Positions 22,913 through 32,914 of a stretch of 36,538 bases of DNA are shown piece by piece. Position 1 is the stretch's first letter. Each line of letters opens with the position of its first letter. The position numbers and the translations under genes are program-made. The stretch comes from a bacterium (GTDB lineage: Bacteria; Sysuimicrobiota; Sysuimicrobiia; Sysuimicrobiales; Segetimicrobiaceae), in assembly GCA_035703895.1 (NCBI GenBank), contig DASSXJ010000250.1, positions 1 to 36,538 on the forward strand. The letters are read 5' to 3'. Under the pieces are notes generated by a model, which worked only from the letters and a program-made list of their open reading frames with translations, was not told the origin of the DNA and searched no databases.

Positions 22913-25093
22913 ATGGCGAGTTCGCGCAAAATCCGACCGGTAGATCCGGCGCTCTCATCCCGCCCCGCGATCGTGCCTCCATCCCCCAGGCCATCGGGCG
23001 CAGACACCCCTGTCCAGTATGCACGCGGGGTGGGACCGGCGCGCGCACCGCTCCTCGAACGGCTCGGCATCCGGACGGTTGGAGATCTCTTGTATCACCT
23101 TCCCCGGCGGCTCGATGACCGGAGCCATCTGCATCCCATCCACGACCTCCGCCACGGGACCGCGGAAACCGTACAGGGGGTGATCGGGCAGCTCCGCCAG
23201 TTCAGACCACGGCGCCGGCATGGGTTGGTGATCACGAGGGCCTCGATCGTCGACGAGACAGGTGTGCTGCACGCGGTCTGGTACAACCAACCCTACCTTG
23301 CGCGGCAGTTGACCGGGGGACGGCGCGTCGTCCTGCACGGACGGGTGCAGCGCCAGTCCGGGGAGATCCAGATGATCGCGCCCGAATTCGAACTCGTGGA
23401 GGAGGGAGAAGAGACCCTCCACGTAGGGCGGATCGTCCCCGTCTACCCCAGCACCGACGGGCTGAGCCAGCGAGTGTTGAGGACCATCATGCTCCGCGCC
23501 CTCGAAGATCATGCGCCATCGGTGCGGGAGTGGCTCCCCGACCGGTTGTGCCACCGCCATGGTCTCCCGGACCTACGCGCGGCATTGACGCAGGCGCACT
23601 TCCCGGACACGATCGAAGCCCAGGGGGTGGCGCGCCGCCGGCTGGTCTACGAAGAATTGCTGCTGTTGCAGATGTTGCTGCTGAGCCAGAAGGCCCAGGC
23701 GGAAGCCGAGCCTCGGACGGTCTACTACGGAGACGCCGGCGACCTCATCGTCCGCTTTCACCGAGGCCTCCCGTTTCCACTGACACGGGCGCAGCGGTGC
23801 GCCATCACCGAGATCACCGCAGATCTCGTCAAGCCGCATCCGATGAACCGGCTCCTGCAGGGGGACGTGGGATCCGGCAAAACCGTGGTCGCCGCGACCG
23901 CGCTCCTCCAATGCGCCGGCGGCGGCGCCCAAGGGGCGTTGATGGCTCCCACCGAGATCCTCGCAGGGCAGCATTACCTGACGCTGCGACGGCTGCTCGA
24001 ACCCCTCGGCGTCACGGTGGTCCTCCTCATCGGCGGTCTCGCGCGCGGCGCGCGCGTGAACGCCCTCCAACAGATCAGCGACGGCACCGCCGACATCGTC
24101 ATCGGCACCCATGCGCTGATCGAAGACGACGTCACGTTCGACCGGCTGGGGCTTGTGGTCGTTGACGAGCAGCACCGGTTCGGGGTAGGCCAGCGTGCGG
24201 CCCTTCGGAACAAAGGCGGCCGTCCGGACGTGCTGGTGATGACCGCCACCCCCATCCCGCGGACGCTGGCCCTGACGCTGTACGGGGAGCTCGACGTGTC
24301 GACCCTCGACGAACTTCCCCCCGGGCGGTCGCCGATTCGGACCTACGCCCGGCCGACTTCGCGGCGGCCCCAGGTGTACGAGTTTGTCCGGACCCAGATC
24401 GAAAAGGGCCGGCAGGCCTACATCGTGTGCCCGCTGATCGAGGAGTCGGACAAGCTCCAGGCCGAGGCCGCGACCGACCTGGCGGCGCGCCTCCAGAGCG
24501 GGGTGCTCGGCACCCTTCGAGTCGGGGTGCTGCACGGCCGAATGCGGGTGGAGGAACGTGATGCGGCGATGCGGGCGCTGCGCGGCGGCGAGATCGATGT
24601 GCTCGTGGCCACGACGGTCATCGAGGTCGGGATCGACATCCCGAACGCGTCGGTGATGGTCATCGAAGACGCCGACCGCTTTGGGCTGTCGCAGCTGCAT
24701 CAACTGCGTGGACGGGTGGGACGCGGGGCCCATCAAGCGTACTGCATCCTCATCGCCGACCCCAAACCCGGCGACGACGTCGCGGCCGCGCGGCTCGAGG
24801 CGATGGTCGACACGACGGACGGGTTCCAGATCGCGCAACGGGACCTAGAACTGCGCGGCGCCGGAGAGCTCCTCGGCAACCGCCAAGGCGGCGGACTCCG
24901 GCAGCATGGGATCACAGACCTTCGCGTTGCAGATTTATTGAGGGATCACGCGTGGCTCGAGCGCGCGCGCCGGGACGCGGCAGAAATCCTCGCGGCGGAT
25001 TGCGGCCTCGAGCGGGCCGAACACCGCGCCCTCGCCGAGGCGCTGGCGCATCGATTCGGCGACGCCAGGGTCGAGAACGCACGGGTGGGATAG
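22913..25093 (+). CDS. recG: ATP-dependent DNA helicase RecG
   Basis: Branch migration helicase that remodels stalled forks and Holliday junctions. The 726-aa protein has an N-terminal wedge/OB region (about 30-230: [40 protein letters not shown]). The SF2 core has Walker [40 protein letters not shown], the [11 protein letters not shown] motif and [14 protein letters not shown] / [12 protein letters not shown]. The C-terminal region matches RecG ([12 protein letters not shown]). A TAGAAT at 22837-22842 could be its -10. rsmD follows 3 bp later. Confidence 0.97.
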   Translation: MASSRKIRPVDPALSSRPAIVPPSPRPSGADTPVQYARGVGPARAPLLERLGIRTVGDLLYHLPRRLDDRSHLHPIHDLRHGTAETVQGVIGQLRQFRPRRRHGLVITRASIVDETGVLHAVWYNQPYLARQLTGGRRVVLHGRVQRQSGEIQMIAPEFELVEEGEETLHVGRIVPVYPSTDGLSQRVLRTIMLRALEDHAPSVREWLPDRLCHRHGLPDLRAALTQAHFPDTIEAQGVARRRLVYEELLLLQMLLLSQKAQAEAEPRTVYYGDAGDLIVRFHRGLPFPLTRAQRCAITEITADLVKPHPMNRLLQGDVGSGKTVVAATALLQCAGGGAQGALMAPTEILAGQHYLTLRRLLEPLGVTVVLLIGGLARGARVNALQQISDGTADIVIGTHALIEDDVTFDRLGLVVVDEQHRFGVGQRAALRNKGGRPDVLVMTATPIPRTLALTLYGELDVSTLDELPPGRSPIRTYARPTSRRPQVYEFVRTQIEKGRQAYIVCPLIEESDKLQAEAATDLAARLQSGVLGTLRVGVLHGRMRVEERDAAMRALRGGEIDVLVATTVIEVGIDIPNASVMVIEDADRFGLSQLHQLRGRVGRGAHQAYCILIADPKPGDDVAAARLEAMVDTTDGFQIAQRDLELRGAGELLGNRQGGGLRQHGITDLRVADLLRDHAWLERARRDAAEILAADCGLERAEHRALAEALAHRFGDARVENARVG

Positions 25094-25096
25094 CCG

Positions 25097-25666
25097 ATGC
25101 GCGTCAGCGGCGGCACCGCGCGTGGGAAGCACCTGAGCACAAAGGGCAGGGGCGGAGTCCGTCCCACGTCCGGCAAGGTCGCCGACGCGCTCTTCAACTC
25201 TCTCGCGGCGCGCGTCGTGGACGCGCGGGTTCTCGATCTCTTCGCGGGAACGGGGCGGTTGGGGATCGAAGCGCTGAGCCGGGGCGCCCGGGAAGCGGTG
25301 TTCGTGGAACGCGATGCCCGCAACGTCGCCGTGATAAAGGAGAACCTGGCGTCGGCCGGCGTTGCCGCGCGCGGCGCGGTCCGGCGCGGCAACGCCCTCA
25401 TCGAGATCGCCGTGCTCGCGGAGGCGGGGCGGCAGTTCGACCTCATCATGCTCGACCCGCCGTACGGCCGCGGGCTGCAACGGGAGATGCTTGGGCGAGT
25501 GGCGGCCACGACGGCCCTCGCCCCGGGAGGCCTCATCATCGCGGAAGGCCACTGGCGTGACACCCCCGGAGAGGTGCCGGGGCTCGAGCAGGTCAAGTCG
25601 TCGCGGTACGGAGAGACCGCGGTGTGGGTCTACACGCGCCCTGCGAAGAAGGAGGACGCCGTTTGA
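25097..25666 (+). CDS. rsmD: 16S rRNA (guanine-966-N2)-methyltransferase RsmD
   Basis: SAM-dependent methylation of G966 in 16S rRNA. The 189-aa Rossmann methyltransferase begins MRVSGGTARGKHL, as RsmD does, followed by RPTSGKVADALFN, the SAM motif VLDLFAGTGRLGIEALSRGA and the catalytic DPPY in LIMLDPPYG. It sits between recG and coaD, as in many Gram-positives. Its stop overlaps the coaD start (TTGA). Confidence 0.94.
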   Translation: MRVSGGTARGKHLSTKGRGGVRPTSGKVADALFNSLAARVVDARVLDLFAGTGRLGIEALSRGAREAVFVERDARNVAVIKENLASAGVAARGAVRRGNALIEIAVLAEAGRQFDLIMLDPPYGRGLQREMLGRVAATTALAPGGLIIAEGHWRDTPGEVPGLEQVKSSRYGETAVWVYTRPAKKEDAV

Positions 25667-26169
25667 GAGAGAACAGGCTCGCCATTGCCCTGTATCCAGG
25701 GAGTTTTGACCCGGTCCACAACGGACACCTCGATATCATCGATCGCGCATGCAGGATGTTTCGCCGGGTCGTAGTGGGAGTGGCCAAGAACATGGAGAAG
25801 GCTCCGATGTTCCCGGTCGCCGACCGGGTGTCGATGCTGCAAGCGGCGACGGGGCGGGCATCGGTCGAGATCATGAGCTTCGAGGGGCTGACCGTCGACT
25901 TCGCGCACCGGCTGGGGGCGGCCGTCATCGTGAAGGGGCTTCGGGCGATGATGGATTTCGAATACGAACTCAAGATGGCGGCGATGAACAAACGCCTCCG
26001 GCCCGACATCGAGACGGTGTTCATGATGACGGCCCCCGAGTTTGCCTACCTAAGCTCAACGCTGATCCGGGAGGTCGCGGGGTTCGGCGGCTCGGTGTCC
26101 GGCCTCATCCCGCCGGTAGTGGAACGGCGGTTGACACAAAAGTTTTCAAGGTCACAGCGCAAGAGGTGA
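25663..26169 (+). CDS. coaD: phosphopantetheine adenylyltransferase
   Basis: Makes dephospho-CoA from 4'-phosphopantetheine and ATP. The 168-aa nucleotidyltransferase has ALYPGSFDPVHNGHLDII (the HxGH-type site), VKGLRAMMDFEYEL, MNKRLRPDIETVFM and the SSTLIREVA motif. The start is TTG 25663, overlapping the rsmD stop, with an AAGGAGG site upstream. Longer in-frame starts lie inside rsmD. Confidence 0.96.
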   Translation: MRENRLAIALYPGSFDPVHNGHLDIIDRACRMFRRVVVGVAKNMEKAPMFPVADRVSMLQAATGRASVEIMSFEGLTVDFAHRLGAAVIVKGLRAMMDFEYELKMAAMNKRLRPDIETVFMMTAPEFAYLSSTLIREVAGFGGSVSGLIPPVVERRLTQKFSRSQRKR

Positions 26170-26173
26170 ACAG

Positions 26174-26716
26174 ATGGCCACACCCGGTCGATCCTCTCCA
26201 TCCCACCCGGTGATTGACTGCCTGGATCGTCTCGAGGCTCTGCTTGCGGGAGGGCCGCCGTTGTTCCCGCCCGGCCGGCGGGCCGCGTGGGACGACGAGG
26301 CGCGGGAGTTGGTGCGCACCCTGCGGGATGCGCTCTCCACCGACGCCAAGCGGGCGGCGACGCTGGGGATGGAGGCTGAATCCGTGCTCCGCCGCGCGCA
26401 GGACGAAGCGCGGAAAATCGTCCTCGAGGCCGAAGACCACGCTCGCCGGGCCCTCGAGGATGGGACGCTCGCGCGCGCGGCCGAGCAACAGCTCCAGCAG
26501 ATCCGCGAGCAGGCGGTGCGGGAGGCGGACGAGACCCGGCGCGGTGCCGACATGTATGCGATGACCGTGCTGGAACGCCTGGAACGGGAAGTCGCGCGCA
26601 TCCTGGCCACCGTCCAACGAGGGAAGACCGTGCTGAGCGAACGAACGGGCGGACGGGCGCCCGCCACGGCAGGAAGCGCGCCGCGCCTTGACAACGGCAA
26701 ACTGGCATCGGTATGA
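26174..26716 (+). CDS. coiled-coil protein of the coaD-rpmF cluster
   Basis: A 180-aa, mostly helical, charged protein. Residues about 65-150 form a long coiled-coil-like stretch (AESVLRRAQDEARKIVLEAE, REQAVREADETRRGADMYAM), resembling DivIVA or F-type ATPase b-subunit segments. There is no membrane helix or nucleotide site. Short proteins of this kind lie between coaD and the DUF177 gene in several Gram-positives, where they have been called ATPase-like. The function is unknown. The gene starts 4 nt after coaD. Confidence 0.75.
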   Translation: MATPGRSSPSHPVIDCLDRLEALLAGGPPLFPPGRRAAWDDEARELVRTLRDALSTDAKRAATLGMEAESVLRRAQDEARKIVLEAEDHARRALEDGTLARAAEQQLQQIREQAVREADETRRGADMYAMTVLERLEREVARILATVQRGKTVLSERTGGRAPATAGSAPRLDNGKLASV

Positions 26717-26723
26717 TTGCTGG

Positions 26724-26752
26724 GTGTGCCCGGACTAACCGTCCGGGCACAC
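26724..26752 (+). other. perfect 12-bp hairpin in the operon leader of DUF177
   Basis: GTGTGCCCGGAC (26724-26735) and GTCCGGGCACAC (26741-26752) form a perfect stem with a TAACC loop, 8 nt after the stop of the coiled-coil gene and 17 nt before the next start. No T run follows, so it is not a standard intrinsic terminator. It may be an RNase processing site, a transcript-stabilising stem or a protein-binding element. Confidence 0.7.
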
Positions 26753-26768
26753 GTCGTGAGGTGGCGGT

Positions 26769-27341
26769 GTGCGTGTCAACATCGGCGAGCTCCTGGCTGA
26801 TCGGCGCGCCGTTCGGATCGTGGCGTTTTCCGAACGCTTCGAGTCGCCCGCTGAGGATATCACGCTGGTCGATCCGGTTGTCGGTGAGCTGTCGCTGATC
26901 GGCACAGGGCTGACGGTCTGCCTCACCGGCAGGGTGCACACCGTGCTCAACTTGGTGTGCGGCGCCTGTCTCCGACCGTTCTCGCAGGAACTTGATTTTT
27001 CGGTCGACGAAGAGTTCGGGCGCGTCTCGTCTCCCTCGCGAGGACCGGCGGACGGTAGTGCGGCCCGTGGTGAGTCGGCGCTGGGCTCGGAAGACTTCGT
27101 GATTCCCGTCGGACCCGACGAGATGGTGGATCTCTCCGAGGTCGTCCGGCAGCACCTCGTGCTCGCCCTGCCGATCGCGCCGCGATGCCGGATAGAGTGT
27201 CAAGGGTTGTGCGCGTCGTGCGGCGCGGATCTGAATGTGGAACAGTGCGGCTGTCTACCGAATCAGATCGACCCACGGTTGCAGGTGCTCCAACAATGGC
27301 CGTCGGCGTCCCGGAACCGGCCGACCGGGGAAAGGAAGTGA
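26769..27341 (+). CDS. DUF177/YceD-family protein
   Basis: A 190-aa protein of the YceD family, usually encoded before rpmF and linked to 23S rRNA accumulation in other bacteria. It has MRVNIGELL, a beta-rich first half with CGACLRPF, an acidic/Gly-Ser insert (residues about 88-105), VDLSEVVRQHLVLALPIAP, and a C-terminal zinc-like cluster (CQGLCASCGADLN...CGC). The start is GTG 26769 after GAGG. rpmF follows 3 nt later. Confidence 0.9.
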   Translation: MRVNIGELLADRRAVRIVAFSERFESPAEDITLVDPVVGELSLIGTGLTVCLTGRVHTVLNLVCGACLRPFSQELDFSVDEEFGRVSSPSRGPADGSAARGESALGSEDFVIPVGPDEMVDLSEVVRQHLVLALPIAPRCRIECQGLCASCGADLNVEQCGCLPNQIDPRLQVLQQWPSASRNRPTGERK

Positions 27342-27344
27342 GGG

Positions 27345-27545
27345 ATGGGGCTGACCAAGCGACGGTTCAGCAAGGCCCGAACCGCCAGCCGCCGCGCAGG
27401 GTTTAAGATCCGGCCGGTGACCCTTGTCGAATGCCCGCAATGCCACGCCCGCATGGTTCCCCACCGCGTGTGTCCCACGTGCGGCTACTACGCAGGACGG
27501 CAGGTGGTCGAAGTGAAGGCACGCGAGGAGAAGCCGAACGCCTGA
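27345..27545 (+). CDS. rpmF: 50S ribosomal protein bL32
   Basis: A 66-aa ribosomal protein of the large subunit, with the basic N-terminus GLTKRRFSKARTASRRA and a zinc ribbon of CPQC and CPTC 14 residues apart. ATG 27345 has GGAAGTGAGGG upstream. It lies between DUF177 and plsX, the position conserved in many bacteria. Confidence 0.96.
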   Translation: MGLTKRRFSKARTASRRAGFKIRPVTLVECPQCHARMVPHRVCPTCGYYAGRQVVEVKAREEKPNA

Positions 27546-27564
27546 ACGGCGGCGACTGACGCGC

Positions 27565-28632
27565 ATGCCGGAACCACGACTGCGGGTCGCCGTGGATGCG
27601 ATGGGCGGCGATTACGCGCCACGGGAGGTCGTGGGGGGTGCCGTCCAAGCCGCGATGGACCTGGGGGTCGAAGTGCTGCTGGTGGGCCCCACCAACCAGA
27701 TCGAACGTGAACTGCAATCGCTCGGCGGCGGGGCGCTCCCGGTCACCGTGGTAGAAGCGCCAGAGGTGATCGACATGGGCGAGGCGCCGGCCATGGCCCT
27801 TCGCCGGAAGCGCCAAGCCTCGATTCTCGTCGCCGTCGAGACGATGCGACGGGGAGACGCCGACGCCGTCGTGGGCGCGGGCAATACGGGGGCCGCGATG
27901 GCCGCGTCCCTGCTGCGTCTCGGACGCATCGAGGGGATCGATCGACCCGCGATCGCCGCCGTCCTGCCGACCCTCCGCGGTCGCGCCATCTTGGTCGATG
28001 TCGGCGCGAACGTGGATTGCCGTCCCAAGCACCTGCTGCAGTTTGCCGTGATGGGAAGTGTCTACGCCAACAGGGTCCTCGGGATCGCAGAGCCCCGCGT
28101 GGGGTTGATGAGCAACGGCACCGAGGAGACGAAGGGGAACGAGGTAGTGATTCGCGCGGCTGAACTCCTCCGTTCCTCGGGGTTGCGCTTCACCGGGAAC
28201 ATCGAGGGTCGGGATTTCTTTGGTGGGGTCGCGGATGTTGCCGTCTGCGACGGGTTTGTCGGCAACCTCCTGCTGAAGTTTGGCGAAGGGTTGGCGCTCG
28301 GGATCTTCACGCTGCTGCGCGAGGAACTCAGCCGCGGCCTCCTCGTCCGCCTGGGCGTGGCGCTCGCCACCCCGCGGCTGCGGGCGCTTGCGCGGCGAAT
28401 GGACTACACCGAATACGGCGGCGCCCCCCTGCTCGGGGTCAACGGCATCTGCATCATCACCCACGGGAGCTCGAAGGCGAAGGCGATCCGCAACTCCATC
28501 GCGCTCGCCGCCGAGACGGTCCGCGCGAGGATGGTGGAGGCGATTCGGACCGATATCGCCCGTCTCTCCTCCCTGAACTCGATAGCCCTCACCGAGATGC
28601 CCACGACCGGCGTGCCGGGGGAGACCCTGTGA
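27565..28632 (+). CDS. plsX: phosphate acyltransferase PlsX
   Basis: Converts acyl-ACP to acyl-phosphate for phosphatidic acid synthesis. The 355-aa protein begins RVAVDAMGGDYAPREVVGGA, then VLLVGPTNQIERE, AGNTGAAMAASLL, NVDCRPKHLLQFA, GLMSNGTEETKGNE, and ends with YTEYGGAPLLGVNG. Unlike in many Firmicutes, no fapR repressor gene precedes it. It starts the lipid part of the operon. Confidence 0.96.
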   Translation: MPEPRLRVAVDAMGGDYAPREVVGGAVQAAMDLGVEVLLVGPTNQIERELQSLGGGALPVTVVEAPEVIDMGEAPAMALRRKRQASILVAVETMRRGDADAVVGAGNTGAAMAASLLRLGRIEGIDRPAIAAVLPTLRGRAILVDVGANVDCRPKHLLQFAVMGSVYANRVLGIAEPRVGLMSNGTEETKGNEVVIRAAELLRSSGLRFTGNIEGRDFFGGVADVAVCDGFVGNLLLKFGEGLALGIFTLLREELSRGLLVRLGVALATPRLRALARRMDYTEYGGAPLLGVNGICIITHGSSKAKAIRNSIALAAETVRARMVEAIRTDIARLSSLNSIALTEMPTTGVPGETL

Positions 28633-28693
28633 CCACGCCAGAAGCGGCGCCGACAGCCAAGACGCACCACACCAACGTCCAAGGGGGCGTGAC

Positions 28694-29689
28694 GTGGACA
28701 TAGGATCCACGATCGTCGGTCTGGGCCGGTACCTTCCCGAGCGGATCCTGACGAACGCGGACCTGGCCGCGACGATTGAGACGACCGACGAGTGGATCCG
28801 GACGCGAACCGGCGTCGAGGAACGGCGGATCGCCGCATCGTCCGAGGCCAGTTCCGATCTGGCCTACGGAGCGGCGCGGGAGGCCATCGCGGCGGCCGGG
28901 ATCACCCCCTCCCAGATCGATCTCATCGTGGTGGGGACGACCACGCCCGACATGGTCTTCCCAAACGTCGCCTGCCTGCTGCAGCAGCGCCTGGGGACGC
29001 GGACGATCGGATGCCTCGACGTCTCGGCGGCGTGCTCAAGTTTTGTCTACGGACTGAGCGTCGCGCATGGGGCGATCGCGTCGCGGCAGGCCGAGACCGT
29101 CCTAGTCGTCGGGGCCGAAACGCTGTCCCGCATCACCAACTGGCGGGACCGCGCCACCTGTGTCCTCTTTGGAGATTGTGCGGGCGCCGCGGTGCTGCGG
29201 CCGGCCCGGTCCGGCCGCGGGTTTCTCTCGTTCTGTTTGGGAGGCGACGGCAGCGGGGGAGAGGCGCTGTGCTTGAGGGCGGGCGGCAGCCGCCGGCCCG
29301 CCTCCCGGGAGACGGTCGAGCGCGAGGAACACTACATTTCCATGAACGGACCCGAAGTCTACCAGTTCGCCGTCCGGGCGATCCCCGCGGCGGCAGGCGA
29401 GGCGCTGCGGCGCGCGCAGCTCGGGCCGGCGGATGTCGACTTCGTGATCCCGCATCAGGCGAACATCCGGATCATCGAATCGGCGGCGCGGCGGCTGCGC
29501 GTGCCTCTCGACAAATTCTTCATCAACGTCCAGCGGTACGGCAACACCTCGGCCGCCTCCATTCCGGTGGCGCTCTACGAGGCGGTGCAGCAGGGTCGTG
29601 TCGAGGATGGCCAGCTCGGCGTGTTGGTCACCTTCGGCGCCGGGTACACGTGGGGCGCATGCACGATTCGGTGGGGAGGAGCGGCGTGA
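28694..29689 (+). CDS. fabH: beta-ketoacyl-ACP synthase III
   Basis: Starts fatty acid chains from acyl-CoA and malonyl-ACP. The 331-aa thiolase-fold protein has the catalytic triad Cys114 in SAACSSFVYG, His254 in IPHQANIRI and Asn284 in YGNTSAAS, plus TTDEWIRTRTGVEERR near the N-terminus. The start is GTG 28694. Its stop overlaps the fabD start (GTGA). A 60-nt gap from plsX holds no clear signal. Confidence 0.96.
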   Translation: MDIGSTIVGLGRYLPERILTNADLAATIETTDEWIRTRTGVEERRIAASSEASSDLAYGAAREAIAAAGITPSQIDLIVVGTTTPDMVFPNVACLLQQRLGTRTIGCLDVSAACSSFVYGLSVAHGAIASRQAETVLVVGAETLSRITNWRDRATCVLFGDCAGAAVLRPARSGRGFLSFCLGGDGSGGEALCLRAGGSRRPASRETVEREEHYISMNGPEVYQFAVRAIPAAAGEALRRAQLGPADVDFVIPHQANIRIIESAARRLRVPLDKFFINVQRYGNTSAASIPVALYEAVQQGRVEDGQLGVLVTFGAGYTWGACTIRWGGAA

Positions 29690-30618
29690 GATTCGCCGCG
29701 GTCTTCCCCGGACAGGGCGCCCAGTACGTCGGGATGGGGCGCGAGATGGCCGAACAGTATCCCGAGGCCCGGGCGGTGTTCGAGCGCGCCACGGCGGCCG
29801 TGGGGTTCGATCTGTTCTGTCTTTGCGCGGAAGGGCCTCTGGAGTCCCTTCGCGCCACGGCGAACACCCAGCCGGCCATTCTCGCATCGAGCCTGGCGTG
29901 CTATGCAACCCTCCCGGTCGCGCCTGAGATCACGGCCGGGTTGAGCCTCGGCGAGTACACCGCGCTCGTGTGCGCCGGAGCGCTCGAACTCGAGGAGGCG
30001 GTGAGGCTGGTCCGGCTTCGGGGCATCTTTATGGAAGACGCCACCCGTGGGCGGGAGACCATGATGGTGGCGGTGATCGGCCTGAGTCCGCAGCAGGTTC
30101 GCGCGCTGTGCGAGGCGCACGGCCATGTCGGCGTGGTCGAGCCCGCGAACTTTAACAGCCCCGGACAGGTGGTGATGGGCGGGGACGCGGCGGCGGTGCG
30201 GGCCGCGGCGGCCGACGCTTCCCGCCTGGGCGCCCGCCGCGCTGTCGAACTCGCGGTGGGCGCACCGTTTCACACGAGCCTGATGCGTCCGGCTGCGGAG
30301 CGGCTCGCGGCCGAGCTTGAACGTGTGCCCATCAAGCCCGCCCGGATCCCTGTCGTCGCCAATGTCTCGGCCCGGGCGGTCCGGGACCCGGATGAGATTC
30401 GCCGGGCGCTCCTGGCCCAGGTGGCGTCTCCCGTCCTGTGGGAACAGTCGGTGCGCACGATGTACGACGCCGGGATCCGGTGCTTTGTCGAGATCGGACC
30501 AGGCACGACGTTGGGCGGGATGATCCGGAAAACGGTGGACGCGGCCACGTGCCACATCGAAAACCCGGCGTCCCGCGAAGAAGCGCTCGGCATGCTCCTG
30601 GGAGAGCAGGTCCGATGA
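29686..30618 (+). CDS. fabD: malonyl-CoA:ACP transacylase
   Basis: Loads malonyl onto ACP. The 310-aa protein has AAVFPGQGAQYVGMG, the active Ser87 in GLSLGEYTALV, Arg112 region LRGIFMEDA, His196 in GAPFHTSLM and the C-terminal EIGPGTTLGGMI. GTG 29686 overlaps the fabH stop. Earlier in-frame codons lie within fabH and give an unrelated Arg-rich shadow. Confidence 0.96.
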   Translation: MRFAAVFPGQGAQYVGMGREMAEQYPEARAVFERATAAVGFDLFCLCAEGPLESLRATANTQPAILASSLACYATLPVAPEITAGLSLGEYTALVCAGALELEEAVRLVRLRGIFMEDATRGRETMMVAVIGLSPQQVRALCEAHGHVGVVEPANFNSPGQVVMGGDAAAVRAAAADASRLGARRAVELAVGAPFHTSLMRPAAERLAAELERVPIKPARIPVVANVSARAVRDPDEIRRALLAQVASPVLWEQSVRTMYDAGIRCFVEIGPGTTLGGMIRKTVDAATCHIENPASREEALGMLLGEQVR

Positions 30619-31361
30619 GCCTGCCGGAGCATGTGGCCCTCGTCACGGGCGCTTCCGGGGGCATCGGATCGGCGGTCGCCGTCCGCCTCGCGCGCGAAGG
30701 CGCGGGGATCGTGATCCATTACGGCCGGAACGCCGAGGGGGCCGAGCGCACCCGCCGGAAGGTCGAAGAGGCAGGCGGAGGCGCCACGATTCTGCAGGGC
30801 GATCTCACGGTGCCCGAGGCGTGCCGCACGGTCGTCGAACAGGCCGCGGAATGGCGGGGACGGCTGGACATCCTGGTGAACAACGCCGGCCTGACCCGCG
30901 ACGGGCTCGTCGTGCGCATGCGAGATGAGGACTGGCACGACATCATGGCGATCAATCTCCACGCCACGTTCTACTGTACGCGGGCCGCCTTGCGCGACAT
31001 GCTGCGGCAGCGCCGCGGCCGGATCGTGAACATCAGCTCCATCGTCGCGGAGGTTGGGAACCCTGGACAGGCGAACTACATCGCCGCCAAGTCCGCCGTG
31101 ATCGGCTTTACGAAGGCCGTCGCAAAGGAGGTCGCCGGGCGGGGGATCACGGTGAACGCGGTCGCGCCCGGGTATATCGAAGCGGGACTCACCGCGACGC
31201 TCACGGATGAGCAGCGGGCTCGGTTTGTCGATCACATTCCGATGGGGCGCACCGGCCGACCTGAGGAAGTGGCGGCCGCGGTGGCGTTCTTGGCGTCAGA
31301 GGAAGCCGGCTATATCACGGGGCAGATTTTGAACGTGGATGGCGGGCTGGTCATGAAGTAG
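30615..31361 (+). CDS. fabG: 3-oxoacyl-ACP reductase FabG
   Basis: NADPH-dependent reduction of 3-ketoacyl-ACP. The 248-aa SDR has the cofactor loop TGASGGIGSA, NNAG, the catalytic Ser141/142, Tyr155 and Lys159 (NISSIVAEVGNPGQANYIAAK), and the end INVDGG-type GQILNVDGGLVM. ATG 30615 overlaps the fabD stop (ATGA). Confidence 0.95.
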   Translation: MSLPEHVALVTGASGGIGSAVAVRLAREGAGIVIHYGRNAEGAERTRRKVEEAGGGATILQGDLTVPEACRTVVEQAAEWRGRLDILVNNAGLTRDGLVVRMRDEDWHDIMAINLHATFYCTRAALRDMLRQRRGRIVNISSIVAEVGNPGQANYIAAKSAVIGFTKAVAKEVAGRGITVNAVAPGYIEAGLTATLTDEQRARFVDHIPMGRTGRPEEVAAAVAFLASEEAGYITGQILNVDGGLVMK

Positions 31362-31384
31362 GATGATCAGGGGGTGGTTGGGGG

Positions 31385-31642
31385 ATGGCCGCACCAGCAC
31401 CAGTGTTTGACCGCGTCAAGGCGATCGTCGCGGAGCAGTTGGGCGTGGAAGCCGATGAGGTGACGCCTCAATCGAAGTTCGTCGAGGATCTCGGAGCGGA
31501 TTCCCTCGACGTCGTCGAGCTCGTGATGGCGTTGGAGGATGAGTTTTCACTCGAGATCCCCGACGAAGAAGCCGAGAAGATCTCCACCGTCGGCGATGCC
31601 GCCAAGTATATCGAGAGCCACGCCGAGGTCGCGAAAGAGTAG
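31385..31642 (+). CDS. acpP: acyl carrier protein
   Basis: An 85-aa acidic four-helix carrier with the phosphopantetheine site Ser40 in [13 protein letters not shown] and [19 protein letters not shown]. It is a few residues longer than usual at the N-terminus (MAAPAP). A G-rich leader (GGGGGTGGTTGGGGG) lies just before the ATG. Confidence 0.97.
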   Translation: MAAPAPVFDRVKAIVAEQLGVEADEVTPQSKFVEDLGADSLDVVELVMALEDEFSLEIPDEEAEKISTVGDAAKYIESHAEVAKE

Positions 31643-31673
31643 GCGTCTCGGCAGCGACAGGGCCGGGAACCAC

Positions 31674-32912
31674 ATGCGCAGGCGAGTGGCCGTGACCGGG
31701 GTCGGTATGGTCACCCCCATCGGGACCGGGAAAGATGCCTTCTGGGCAGGCCTGATGGAAGGGCGGTCGGGGGTGCGGCGCATCACCGCGTTCGACCCGG
31801 CGCCCTACGAGACCCAGATCGCGGGGGAAGTCCCGGACTTCGATCCCGCGACGTACATGGACCGCAAGGAGGTCCGGCGCAACGACCGGTTCGTCCAGTT
31901 TGCTTTCGCGGCCACACGGCTCGCCCTGGACGACGCCGAGTTTGCCATCACCACTAAGAACGCGGAACGGGTCGGGGTGATCATCGGATCGGGCATCGGC
32001 GGAGCGAAAACCTGGGAGGAGCAACACCAGGTCCTGCTGGAGCGGGGGCCGGCGCGGGTGAGCGCGTTCTTCGTTCCCATGATCATCATCAATATGGCGT
32101 CCGGCATCATCAGCATTCTTACGGGAGCGAAGGGACCGAACGTCTCTGTCGTCTCCGCGTGCGCCACGGGGGGACATGCGATCGGGGACGCCTTCCGGAC
32201 GATCCAACACGACGAGGCGGACGCAATGATCTGCGGCGGGAGCGAGGCGGCGTTAACCCCCCTGAGCCTCGCGGGCCTCGGCGCGTCGAAGGCGATGAGC
32301 ACCCGCAATGACGCGCCTGAGCGGGCCGTGCGCCCCTTCGACGCCCACCGCGACGGGTTTGTGCTCGGCGAGGGAGCGGGGGTCCTCCTCCTGGAAGAGT
32401 GGGAATGTGCCGAGCGGCGAGGGGCCAGGATCTACGCCGAAGTCGTCGGCTACGGGAAGAGCGCAGACGCGTTCCATATCACGCAGCCCGATCCGGAAGG
32501 CGATGGGGCGGCGCGGGCGATGCAGATCGCCCTCAAGGACGCCGGGCTCCTGGCGGGGCAGGTCGACTATATCAATGCCCACGGGACGAGCACTCCGTAC
32601 AACGACAAGTTGGAGACGTTGGCGATCAAGCGCGTATTTGGAGCGGAGGCCCACCGCATCCCCATCAGTTCGACAAAGTCGATGACCTCCCACCTCCTCG
32701 GCGCCGCGGGAGGGGTCGAAGCGATCGCCTGCGCGCTCGCGATCGAGCGGGAGATGCTGCCCCCGACGATCAATTACGAGTTCCCCGATCCAGAGTGCGA
32801 TCTGGACTACGTCCCCAACACCCCGCGGTCCGCTCACATCGACGTCGCGATGTCGAACGCCTTTGGGTTTGGCGGCCATAACGCGACCCTGATCTTGAAG
32901 AGGCCGACCTAG
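31674..32912 (+). CDS. fabF: beta-ketoacyl-ACP synthase II
   Basis: Chain-elongating condensing enzyme. The 412-aa protein has [16 protein letters not shown], the nucleophile Cys163 in [13 protein letters not shown], His303 in [11 protein letters not shown], and the second His340 in [13 protein letters not shown], ending [17 protein letters not shown] 31674 is chosen since earlier in-frame codons run into acpP. Confidence 0.96.
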   Translation: MRRRVAVTGVGMVTPIGTGKDAFWAGLMEGRSGVRRITAFDPAPYETQIAGEVPDFDPATYMDRKEVRRNDRFVQFAFAATRLALDDAEFAITTKNAERVGVIIGSGIGGAKTWEEQHQVLLERGPARVSAFFVPMIIINMASGIISILTGAKGPNVSVVSACATGGHAIGDAFRTIQHDEADAMICGGSEAALTPLSLAGLGASKAMSTRNDAPERAVRPFDAHRDGFVLGEGAGVLLLEEWECAERRGARIYAEVVGYGKSADAFHITQPDPEGDGAARAMQIALKDAGLLAGQVDYINAHGTSTPYNDKLETLAIKRVFGAEAHRIPISSTKSMTSHLLGAAGGVEAIACALAIEREMLPPTINYEFPDPECDLDYVPNTPRSAHIDVAMSNAFGFGGHNATLILKRPT

Positions 32913-32914
32913 GG

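Noticed and set aside
26724-26752. Hairpin before DUF177 as an intrinsic terminator
   Set aside because: No T run follows, and the operon continues in the same direction.
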